Origin: an uncultured Ignavibacteriota bacterium
GTDB lineage: Bacteria > Bacteroidota > Ignavibacteria > Tepidaquicellales > Tepidaquicellaceae
NCBI GenBank assembly: GCA_937983305.1
Contig: CALKAJ010000338.1
Span: 1-16,057 of the forward strand
Direction of reading: 5' to 3'
Length of the DNA stretch: 16,057 nt
Each line of letters begins with the position of its first letter. The stretch's first letter is position 1. Below are positions 6,862 through 13,849 of this stretch, one piece after another. A model generated the notes under the pieces. The model worked only from the letters and a program-made list of their open reading frames with translations, searched no databases and was not told the origin of the DNA. The translations under genes and the position numbers were made by a program.

Positions 6862-8097
6862 TTAAAAACTGTAAATAAAAGAGAGCAATCCTCTTACGTT
6901 CGTAACAGTTTTTGCATTAATAACTTTTCCTTTGTCGTTATTGTCATTCGTTCCGAATGCTGCCATTGTTGTTTCAAGTTCAAAAGCTATCTTGGTCTTG
7001 CCTGAAAATATTCCGACTCTCGGAGAAATTCTGAACTGATAATCAACATTGGTAGCTCTGCCATAATATGTTCCGAGATTGTTATCTGTTGTTCCGAGGT
7101 TTTTTAGATATCCTGCAAAAAGTCCTAATTCAAAATTCTTTACGTAAGAAATTTCAGCCCAGCCCGAAAAAACATTAATAGGGGTATATGTTTCTTTGTT
7201 AGTTGTTGTATCAATTGATTTTACTGCATAACCGCCAAGCATCATAAGGTCTGCCATATTATTACCATAAACTCCTTCAATCTTAAAAGTAACATCGTCG
7301 AATTTCAATTTTCCGAAAGCCATTGCACCATAGCTTGTCAGCTTTTCCGATGTAATTACATTTTTGGTTGTAACTGTTCTGGGTTCAATCATTTTAAACT
7401 GACCGCCGAAACCAAATAAATTATCTCCTGACTTGTATTGAAATTGAAGATTTGCATCAGGAATACCTGCATTTCTCATATAGGAAGTGCTGTAACCGTT
7501 TGGACCGGGAGATTGAAAATCTCTTTCCATTGCCAAAGCTGCTATAATACTGATGTTTCCGGCTTTTTGTGTTAAACGGATTTGCGGATTCCTCGCAAAG
7601 GGTTGGAAAGGAGCTCCTGTATTAAATGAAATTGTAGCAGGAGAGCATTCAGCGACAAACATCGGATGCCAGAACTGACCTGCGAGCAAGGAAGTATTTT
7701 CCCAATCAAGTTTTACAAATGCATGACGAAGTCTGAAACCGTTAAGGTCTCCGTCGGAAGTACCGAAAAATTCACCTTCAATTAAACCTGAAGTTTTAGC
7801 GTCAAAAAAATCAGGTCCGGTTATTTTTCCTGTTATCCTTGTCTGTAAATTTAAAAAATTAAAATTTGGTTTTGCATTTATGTCTTCTCCGTTTTTATCA
7901 AGAACTTCTTTTTCGGGAAATAAGAAAAAGTGCCCTTCTCTTGCAGATTGCGTCTGCCTTGAATCGTAGAAGAAATCTGATTTTACAAAACCGCTGAAAG
8001 AGATTCCGAATTTTGAATCGGGTTTATCCTGCCCAATTGCATCTAAGGAAGATAAAACCAATACCGATACAAAAATAAGTAATAATAATTTTTTCAT
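6862..8097 (-). CDS. Outer-membrane porin-like beta-barrel protein (possibly DcaP-like)
   Basis: A 411-residue exported protein predicted to form an outer-membrane beta barrel for small-solute uptake. The frame is open back to 8157, but the start at 8097 is preferred because it gives a clean signal peptide (MKKLLLLIF start, cleavage near AIGQ-D). The mature chain alternates hydrophobic and polar residues throughout, begins with the strand FGISFSGFVKSDFFYD and ends LLSFIYSF with a terminal Phe, the outer-membrane barrel signature. The segment GQFWHPMFVAECSPATISF and the following NTGAPFQPFARNPQIRL resemble a conserved motif of long porins related to DcaP; that family call is tentative. It lies 93 bases downstream of the AstE-like gene on the same strand. 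The substrate cannot be read. No TonB box or plug domain is seen, so it is not a TonB-dependent receptor. Confidence 0.75.
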   Translation of the reverse strand: MKKLLLLIFVSVLVLSSLDAIGQDKPDSKFGISFSGFVKSDFFYDSRQTQSAREGHFFLFPEKEVLDKNGEDINAKPNFNFLNLQTRITGKITGPDFFDAKTSGLIEGEFFGTSDGDLNGFRLRHAFVKLDWENTSLLAGQFWHPMFVAECSPATISFNTGAPFQPFARNPQIRLTQKAGNISIIAALAMERDFQSPGPNGYSTSYMRNAGIPDANLQFQYKSGDNLFGFGGQFKMIEPRTVTTKNVITSEKLTSYGAMAFGKLKFDDVTFKIEGVYGNNMADLMMLGGYAVKSIDTTTNKETYTPINVFSGWAEISYVKNFELGLFAGYLKNLGTTDNNLGTYYGRATNVDYQFRISPRVGIFSGKTKIAFELETTMAAFGTNDNNDKGKVINAKTVTNVRGLLSFIYSF

Positions 8098-8190
8098 AAA
8101 TAAAATTTTAATTTTGTAATGATTGAAAATATAAATAATTAATTCAATTAAAAACACACTTTTAAATCAAATCTGATAATTGTCAAACTA

Positions 8191-8991
8191 TTACCTGATT
8201 TTTCCGTAATACTCGAAATTTATTCCTGCCTCCCTGATAAAGGCGAGTATGCAGATAACCTGATAATTTATTCTTTCTTCGAGCGGCAAAGTCCGGAGTG
8301 TTTCAATTGTGTAGGAAGGGATTTTCAGTTTGTCAATAATATTATCCATAGAATGATTTTCCTTGTATGGAAAACTCTGAATTCTGAAAATTTTATCCTT
8401 GTCTGATATTCTTTTATTTATTTCATATTGCGAGCTTACAAGAAAAACAGGTCTTTCTTCTGAATTTGTAATTATTGTTTGTCCAAATGATTTATCTTTT
8501 TGCTTTTTATAAAGATTGTCGTCATATTTTGTCCATGCTTCGTGAAGATTTATTACAACATCGGGGTTTATTAACGCAACTAAATCCATAAAATCTTTTG
8601 CAAGTCTTTCTTCATACAAATCCGCATTTGGGTCTCCCGGAAAAACCTGATTCAAGTCAACATTAACGCCCCGGACATTTTTTTCAAATGCCTGAATATT
8701 AACCATCGGCACGAATACGACAGTACCTTCGAGCACGTCAATATATTTCATAACGGTATCACATGCGTATTTTCCTGCTACTTCATCGCCGTGAATACAG
8801 GCATCTATAAGTATTTTAGGATATTCATCATCGGTTCTTAATATATAATACGGGGTTTCATAAACGGTTTTTTCTCCGAGTAATCCGTCAATTATAAAAT
8901 GAGTTTTAGAAGTTCCGGGTGATTTCTGAGCTGAGGCAATCCCGGAAAAAATAAAAATCAGGAATAAAATATTTTTTAATATAAATTTCAT
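8191..8991 (-). CDS. Secreted succinylglutamate desuccinylase/aspartoacylase (AstE/AspA, M14-like) family protein
   Basis: A zinc-dependent amidohydrolase or carboxypeptidase-like enzyme of 266 residues, predicted to cleave an acyl or peptide amide outside the cytoplasm. The ATG at 8991 gives a signal peptide ending ASA-QK; an in-frame TTG at 9006 is less likely. Zinc ligands are H67 and E70 (HGDE) and H150 (INLHEAW). R107 and the loop NVDLNQVFPG (111-120) match the substrate-binding region, and E229 in YTIETL fits the general base. The odd feature is NQ at 114-115, where the family normally has NR; that arginine usually holds the substrate carboxylate, so the substrate may differ from an amino-acid carboxylate. 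It diverges from the metallophosphoesterase gene across 113 AT-rich bases. Cell-wall peptide processing is one possibility; not shown. Confidence 0.85.
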   Translation of the reverse strand: MKFILKNILFLIFIFSGIASAQKSPGTSKTHFIIDGLLGEKTVYETPYYILRTDDEYPKILIDACIHGDEVAGKYACDTVMKYIDVLEGTVVFVPMVNIQAFEKNVRGVNVDLNQVFPGDPNADLYEERLAKDFMDLVALINPDVVINLHEAWTKYDDNLYKKQKDKSFGQTIITNSEERPVFLVSSQYEINKRISDKDKIFRIQSFPYKENHSMDNIIDKLKIPSYTIETLRTLPLEERINYQVICILAFIREAGINFEYYGKIR

Positions 8992-9014
8992 CGTTAAATA
9001 TAACAATATCCCGC

Positions 9015-9052
9015 TAATATTTAAATATTATAATTAATTATAAAATAATATT
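9015..9052. repeat. AT-rich palindromes in the divergent intergenic region
   Basis: The 113-base gap between the divergent starts at 8991 and 9105 holds two overlapping perfect palindromes: TAATATTTAAATATTA (9015-9030) and TATAATTAATTATA (9029-9042). AATATTAT (9024-9031) is also mirrored by ATAATATT (9045-9052). They could be operators or simply reflect extreme AT content in a promoter region. Confidence 0.35.
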
Positions 9053-9059
9053 GCTTATA

Positions 9060-9090
9060 TTGTATTTCAAAAAGAATCCCGTTAATTTTA
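9060..9090 (+). promoter_or_regulatory. Possible Bacteroidota-type promoter for the metallophosphoesterase gene
   Basis: TTG at 9060-9062 and TAATTTTA at 9083-9090 are separated by 20 bases. Known Bacteroidota sigma-ABfr promoters use TTTG/TTG, about 19-21 bases, then TAnnTTTG; the last base here differs. Transcription would begin shortly before the ATG at 9105, giving a very short leader. The match is weak in such AT-rich sequence. Confidence 0.25.
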
Positions 9091-9104
9091 AATAAAAAAA
9101 TCAA

Positions 9105-9974
9105 ATGAAAAAATTACTTTTAATATTAGTACTTTTATTTCCGGTATTAACTTTCGCACAGTCACCTTTCCGGTTTGTATTCATTACCGATATGCATCTT
9201 CAGCCGGAAAGAAATGCTCCGCAGGGATTTCAGAAAGCAATAGATAAAATAAATGAACTTAATCCCGATTTTGTTTTAACCGGCGGCGATAATATTATGG
9301 ATGCACTTGGAGTTAACAAAGATAGAATGAATCTGCAGTTTAATATGCTTGATTCAATGCTTAAATTTTTTAAGATGCCTGTTTATACTACGATGGGTAA
9401 TCACGATGTTTTTGGCATTTATCCGAAAAGCGGTATTGAACAAACAGATCCGGAATACGGAAAAGTTGTTTATGAAAATAAATTTGCAAAAAGGTATTAC
9501 TCTTTTGACCACAAGGGAGTGCATTATTTAATACTTGACGGTATTTCCATTAATGAAGAAAAAAGGAAATATTACGGCAGAGTTGATTCGGAACAAATGG
9601 AATGGATTAAATCGGATTTATCCGGGGTGGATAATAAAACTCCAATTGTCGTATCCATACATATTCCATTGATGACTGTCTTCGGACAAATTATTCAAAG
9701 CGCAACAACAGCCAATGACAGCAGTTATGTAATAGCAAACGGAAAAGAGGTAATCGAATTATTTAAAGACTATAACCTGAAGCTTGTTTTACAAGGGCAT
9801 CTGCATTTTCTCGAGGAAATAAGTCTGTATGGCGCAACTTTCATTACAGCAGGTGCTTTAAGCGGAAAATGGTGGCAGGGACCGAATATGGATATTGAGG
9901 AAGGCTTTTTACTTGTAGATTTCGACGGAACGAATTTCAGTTATGAATATATTGATTACGGCTGGAATCCGTAA
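9105..9974 (+). CDS. Secreted calcineurin-like metallophosphoesterase
   Basis: A two-metal phosphoesterase of 289 residues exported from the cytoplasm. The signal peptide runs to about residue 19 (MKKLLLILVLLFPVLTFA-QS). All five metallophosphoesterase motifs are present in order: D29-M-H31 (FITDMHL), G60-G-D62-N (TGGDN), G98-N-H-D101 (MGNHD), H186 (VVSIHIPL) and G231-H-L-H234 (LQGHLH). The layout resembles CpdA/Icc-like and secreted alkaline phosphoesterases; the substrate could be a nucleotide, phosphodiester or phosphosugar and cannot be decided. Start at ATG 9105, within an A-rich leader. It diverges from the AstE-like gene and ends in its own terminator overlapping the stop codon, so it is probably transcribed alone. 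A role in scavenging phosphate from extracellular molecules is inference. Confidence 0.92.
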   Translation: MKKLLLILVLLFPVLTFAQSPFRFVFITDMHLQPERNAPQGFQKAIDKINELNPDFVLTGGDNIMDALGVNKDRMNLQFNMLDSMLKFFKMPVYTTMGNHDVFGIYPKSGIEQTDPEYGKVVYENKFAKRYYSFDHKGVHYLILDGISINEEKRKYYGRVDSEQMEWIKSDLSGVDNKTPIVVSIHIPLMTVFGQIIQSATTANDSSYVIANGKEVIELFKDYNLKLVLQGHLHFLEEISLYGATFITAGALSGKWWQGPNMDIEEGFLLVDFDGTNFSYEYIDYGWNP

Positions 9975-9984
9975 TAGCTTTTTT
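9955..9984 (+). terminator. Probable intrinsic terminator of the metallophosphoesterase gene
   Basis: A perfect 7-bp stem (ATTACGG at 9955-9961, CCGTAAT at 9969-9975) with a 7-base loop is followed after AGC by six T residues (9979-9984). The stem includes the gene's last codons and its TAA stop, so coding sequence and terminator overlap. Confidence 0.55.
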
Positions 9985-10067
9985 CCAACGTGAAGGCAGC
10001 AATTAAGAGTGAAAAGAGCACGGCAAAGTTGAGTAAACATCTGTATTTTTTTGGTTTGAAAAAGTGC

Positions 10068-10073
10068 TATAAT
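10068..10073 (+). promoter_or_regulatory. Putative -10 element for tRNA-Ser
   Basis: A perfect TATAAT lies 27 bases before the tRNA and downstream of the metallophosphoesterase terminator. A T-rich stretch with TTTG (10050-10053) precedes it, but there is no clean TTGACA at 17 bases. Position, rather than a full promoter match, supports this call. The bases from 9985 to 10067 hold nothing else I can recognise. Confidence 0.35.
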
Positions 10074-10100
10074 ATTGGCATATTACCTGCTATTTATTAC

Positions 10101-10190
10101 AGAGAGTTGCTCGAGTGGTTTAAGAGGCACGCCTGGAAAGCGTGTAAATGCGCAAGTGTTTCGCGGGTTCGAATCCCGCACTCTCTGCCA
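10101..10190 (+). tRNA. tRNA-Ser (anticodon GGA)
   Basis: A complete class II tRNA of 90 bases with CCA encoded. The acceptor stem AGAGAGT (10101-10107) pairs with ACTCTCT (10180-10186), followed by discriminator G at 10187 and CCA at 10188-10190. The D arm has CTC/GAG and the GTGG loop. The anticodon stem CACGC/GCGTG holds the loop CTGGAAA, giving anticodon GGA, which reads UCC and UCU. The long variable arm AAATGC-GCAA-GTGTTT is the seryl hallmark. The T arm is GCGGG-TTCGAAT-CCCGC. Two overlapping reading frames through this gene are spurious. Confidence 0.98.
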
Positions 10191-10255
10191 AGACAATCCT
10201 TTCATTTTTTTAAATTATTTTTTTCCCTATATTACGTTAATTAAATTTATACCAT

Positions 10256-11569
10256 TTGATAAAAGTTATTTTACATATTTCATTTGTTTTTTCTTTGTTT
10301 ATAACACTATCCGGATGTTTTCATAAAAATGTAATGAAGGACGATGCGGATAATGTTGCCGAAGTCATAATAACTTCAACTCCGGAAGGTGATGTGCTTG
10401 TTATGAATGAGGAGATTTTTCAGGCAACATCAAAATCCAGCAAAGGCGGATTCAGACAGACCTCCGGATATTCCGAATTCAGGTTAACCTCCTACGATGC
10501 TTCAACGGGAAACATAATAAACAGAATAGAGTTAGGAGAAAGGGATGATAATTTTTCTGTTTTTCTTGGAGTATCGAATTCTTTGCTCTGGTATGTCAGT
10601 GTTAATAAAGAAGTCGGACTTCATTCCAGAAATCCAAGAACACTTGAAATAGTGAATAAACAGGAAGATATCGTAAATGCAAATCCGTTTCTTGGAAATA
10701 ATTTTCCTGAAGTTAAATGGTACGAGCTTAACAGTTATTACGGTTTAGATTTTATTACGGGGAATATAATGTTAACTGATATTTCCGGCACAGTTTATAT
10801 ACTCGACACGAAAACTCTGAAGGCAGAAAAGTCATCCGAAAAAATTGAGAAATTCAAATTTGACGAAAATATTCTCAGCTCATCAGGAAAATTTAACACT
10901 GAAGATTATTTCAATCTGAGGTATGAAAACCCTCGCCGTAATATTAGTTTTAAAAATAAAGATTTTAAAAACCTTAATTTCCTTGAAGGTCAGTTCCTAT
11001 GCTCATCGAGCCGTCTGGATGTTAAATCCGTTCATCCGGAATTTTTCGGACCAATCAACAAGGAAGTTCAGAATTTAATAAATAAATCTGATTCACTTGC
11101 GGAAGTTTTGAATAATCTTGAAGATTCAGAGATTAATAATCGCTACGGAAGAAAACGCTTCATAGAGAGTGACCTTGAAAACACCAATAGAAATTTAAAA
11201 CACAAACTCGATGAAATAAAAAGAAGTCAGGATGATTTTAAAACCATAATAAGCAGTGATAAAGGAATATTTATTTATCATCGTTCTACTGCAACAGATA
11301 CAGCTAAGGTATTGATATCAAAGATTATGCTGAAAGAAAATCCCCCTGCGGCAGAGCTTCTCTGGACAACGGAATTACCTGATGTTTTCTTTGACCCTGC
11401 AAAGGTATATGATAAAGGAAGCTTCGATTATGTTTTCTCAAAAGGAAGTCCGAATCTTCAAACTCAAAGAGCAGTGTTTTTAAACGATAAGCTGATTATT
11501 GTTTTAATGCTGAAAGCTGTTTGCATTGATTTAATAACCGGGAAGATTCTCTGGTCTTTTATTATTTAA
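10256..11569 (+). CDS. Putative beta-propeller-like (PQQ-repeat-like) lipoprotein, TTG start
   Basis: A 437-residue lipoprotein of unknown function, anchored in an envelope membrane. No in-frame ATG precedes the signal peptide, and the frame is closed upstream by TAA at 10238-10240, so the TTG at 10256 is the likely start. The signal sequence leads to the lipobox LSGC with C21. Segments such as TSYDASTGNIINRIELG (about 76-92), SGTVYILDTKTLK (about 178-190) and the C-terminal CIDLITGKILWSF look like the 'D.tTGk..W' strands of quinoprotein-type propellers, and LLW and LHSRNPRTLEIV fit between them. The middle (about 260-325) is highly charged and probably helical or coiled. Homology to the poorly known PA2928-type lipoproteins is possible but not verified. 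It follows the tRNA by 65 bases and precedes a small lipoprotein by 23. Confidence 0.7.
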   Translation: MIKVILHISFVFSLFITLSGCFHKNVMKDDADNVAEVIITSTPEGDVLVMNEEIFQATSKSSKGGFRQTSGYSEFRLTSYDASTGNIINRIELGERDDNFSVFLGVSNSLLWYVSVNKEVGLHSRNPRTLEIVNKQEDIVNANPFLGNNFPEVKWYELNSYYGLDFITGNIMLTDISGTVYILDTKTLKAEKSSEKIEKFKFDENILSSSGKFNTEDYFNLRYENPRRNISFKNKDFKNLNFLEGQFLCSSSRLDVKSVHPEFFGPINKEVQNLINKSDSLAEVLNNLEDSEINNRYGRKRFIESDLENTNRNLKHKLDEIKRSQDDFKTIISSDKGIFIYHRSTATDTAKVLISKIMLKENPPAAELLWTTELPDVFFDPAKVYDKGSFDYVFSKGSPNLQTQRAVFLNDKLIIVLMLKAVCIDLITGKILWSFII

Positions 11570-11592
11570 AAATTTAATAACTTAAAAAATAT

Positions 11593-12102
11593 ATGAAAAA
11601 ATTATTTGTAATTGTTTTATTATCCGCACTCCCTGTTTTTTTTCTTGGTTGTCCTTATAACTCTAAAGTTGCAATAGACAGTCAACCAATTGTAAAAATT
11701 GACGAAAGAATGATTGGTACTTGGGGTATAACCGATACTGCTATAACTTACTATGAAATCGGTAAATTGAATGACAATGAATATCTCATAAAAGAATATT
11801 CAAAGGATAAAGATAAAGAGGCAAAGGTTACGAGTAAATATTCCGCCTTTATTTCTGAAATTAACAACGTTACTTTTCTGAATGTTAAGCAGCTTCCGGA
11901 GAAGGATAATTTTTCACTGTTTGGAGAAGAATATTATTTTTATAAAATTGTTTTGGAACCCGGTGTTATTATTTCAACACCTGTTACAAATTTCATAAAG
12001 GAAGAATTTTCAAGTTCAGAAACTCTTCGCAGTTTTTTTGCGGATAATATGAAAAACAGTTACTTTTTTCAGGAAGATTCAAGATACATTAAAATTAAAT
12101 AA
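11593..12102 (+). CDS. Small hypothetical lipoprotein
   Basis: A 169-residue lipoprotein I do not recognise. A hydrophobic signal of 19 residues ends in the lipobox FLGC with C20. The mature start CPYNSKVAID, followed by a GTW motif near residue 43 and alternating beta-strand-like segments (YYEIGKL, EYLIKEYS, FYKIVLE), suggests a compact beta-barrel or lipocalin-like fold; this is inference. ATG at 11593 follows the stop of the previous lipoprotein by 23 bases and has an A-rich leader without a Shine-Dalgarno, so co-transcription is likely. Possible roles are a sensor or maturation lipoprotein; nothing decides it. Confidence 0.72.
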   Translation: MKKLFVIVLLSALPVFFLGCPYNSKVAIDSQPIVKIDERMIGTWGITDTAITYYEIGKLNDNEYLIKEYSKDKDKEAKVTSKYSAFISEINNVTFLNVKQLPEKDNFSLFGEEYYFYKIVLEPGVIISTPVTNFIKEEFSSSETLRSFFADNMKNSYFFQEDSRYIKIK

Positions 12103-12245
12103 TTACTTTATATCTTTAATATAATTGTATTAATATATAAGAGGTTACGAGGAAAAATATTTTCTTTGGGAAGTGTTTTTTACTTGTTAGTTTTCTAAAA
12201 AGAATTTATTTTGATGTGTTGAATGGCAAAACAAATTTATCCCGA

Positions 12246-13838
12246 GTGAAAAAAAATACTGTTGTTTTTAAAATTGCCGGGGCTGTGTTTCTGATATTAG
12301 CGGCTATGATTGGCGGCTGTGAAATCAATCCTTTAAGTCCTCCAAGTTGGTTTATTAATGCAAATCTTCCTATAATTAATAAGACATATACGATTATTGA
12401 TTTACTTGAAGATGAACCGAATATTTTTTTCACAAATGAAGGAAATGCTTACTTTAACAGTGAGTCAACTACTTCTCAGAAGTTTGCAAAAGATTTAACA
12501 CAAAACGGTTTCGGTCCTACAGATGTTTTCCTGCCGTCAAATCTCGCGGATTCATCTCTGGGCTTGACATTGGACGATTCTACCTTTATTACCCGTCTTG
12601 ATTTTGAACCTACTTCACCTCCGGGAGAATTAATTTTAACTTTTAACCCTTCCGGATTTCAATATACCATATCTATTACCGTAGAAAATCTTTTTAGCAC
12701 TACATCCGGCTTGCCATATACAGTTTCAAGAACCGTAAACGGCTCTGCTGTTACTGAGCGTATTGATTTAGCAAATTACAGAATAACAAATCCTGTACCC
12801 TCAAACAAGTTAAACTTCAGAATTGGTGTATCTTCAGGATTTCCCGGCGTAGTCAGTTTTAATTATCAGGTTACCCGTTTTGCAATTAAATATGCTTCAG
12901 GCAGAATTAAACCTGAGAATCTCGGTGCAAGAGATACTACTATTGATAAGCCTTTCGGCGATAACAACGTTAAAGGTGCTTTGAATCTCGCATCTGTTAA
13001 CGAACCTAAAACATATCTTGTTGTAAAGCGGACAAAAAGCAATTATCAGGTAGATGTAAAAGATATTCAGCTTCGCGGCGAAAACTTTTTTGGCAGACCT
13101 GTGTATTTTAAATATCTGAAATATGATACTGTGGGCGCTCCGACTCAACCGATTGATTCCGTATTCAATTTGCGACTTCCAAAGGGACAGGATTCGGCAG
13201 TGTATTATGTCAATCCGAGAAACAGCAACGTATTGCAGTTTGTTGGAAATATACCGAAAAAAGTTATGTTGACGAGAACTACAATAATTAATCAAAATTT
13301 TGATATAGGTGAAATAGATAATACGGATAGCATAACGGTTTATTTTACAGTTGAATTACCTCTTCATTTCAGCATACTTGAACCGACTACATATAACGAT
13401 ACAATTGATAACAAAATTACTCTGTTAAGCGACAGGGAAAAAATTAAAAAAGCAAGGCGTGTTGATGCCGAAATGCATCTCACAAACGGAATTCCGCTGC
13501 TTGCTTATGTGAAGTGCTATGTTGTTGATTCTCTTGATAATGTGCTTTTTGATTTAACAACTATAATGAATAATCAGACATCCGATACGGTCGAGCTTCC
13601 CGGTGCTCCCGTTGATGTTAACGGATTTGTCAATAATACTACATTCAGAGTTTATACCGGAGTTCTTGACAGCAACTATATAAATTTATTGCTTGATATG
13701 GACAGGGTGATTTTCAGATACAGGTTATATACTGACCCGAATATCATACCCGCTCCTGACGGAAGGGTACGAATACGGGCAACGGATTATTTAAGAAACG
13801 CTACATTTGGAACTATAAATTATAAAATTGTTCCGTAA
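12246..13838 (+). CDS. Large hypothetical lipoprotein, probable GTG start
   Basis: A lipoprotein of about 530 residues with no family I can name. The open frame reaches back to 12141 without any ATG. GTG at 12246 is chosen because it begins a textbook SPII signal (M-K-K-N, hydrophobic stretch, lipobox IGGC with C25); GTG at 12216 would add ten residues in front of it. The mature protein is rich in beta strands, Asn, Thr and Pro, with few cysteines and no catalytic motif that I recognise. It looks like consecutive beta-sandwich domains: one around residues 85-215, one around 230-345 and a third around 360-530. The C-terminal segment RVRIRATDYLRNATFG recalls surface-domain ends. The outer-membrane barrel gene starts 11 bases after the stop, so the two are probably one transcript and may form an outer-membrane lipoprotein-barrel pair. 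Confidence 0.72.
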   Translation: MKKNTVVFKIAGAVFLILAAMIGGCEINPLSPPSWFINANLPIINKTYTIIDLLEDEPNIFFTNEGNAYFNSESTTSQKFAKDLTQNGFGPTDVFLPSNLADSSLGLTLDDSTFITRLDFEPTSPPGELILTFNPSGFQYTISITVENLFSTTSGLPYTVSRTVNGSAVTERIDLANYRITNPVPSNKLNFRIGVSSGFPGVVSFNYQVTRFAIKYASGRIKPENLGARDTTIDKPFGDNNVKGALNLASVNEPKTYLVVKRTKSNYQVDVKDIQLRGENFFGRPVYFKYLKYDTVGAPTQPIDSVFNLRLPKGQDSAVYYVNPRNSNVLQFVGNIPKKVMLTRTTIINQNFDIGEIDNTDSITVYFTVELPLHFSILEPTTYNDTIDNKITLLSDREKIKKARRVDAEMHLTNGIPLLAYVKCYVVDSLDNVLFDLTTIMNNQTSDTVELPGAPVDVNGFVNNTTFRVYTGVLDSNYINLLLDMDRVIFRYRLYTDPNIIPAPDGRVRIRATDYLRNATFGTINYKIVP

Positions 13839-13849
13839 TTAAATCTTTT

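Noticed and set aside
8158..8186. TTGACA on the minus strand just after the AstE-like stop, as a -35 for the porin gene
   Set aside because: No acceptable -10 hexamer occurs at 16-18 bases; a lone hexamer match in AT-rich DNA is not enough.
9990..10326. Two short open frames of about 84 residues overlapping the tRNA
   Set aside because: Both run through the complete tRNA-Ser gene and encode no recognisable domain; the tRNA fold explains the sequence.
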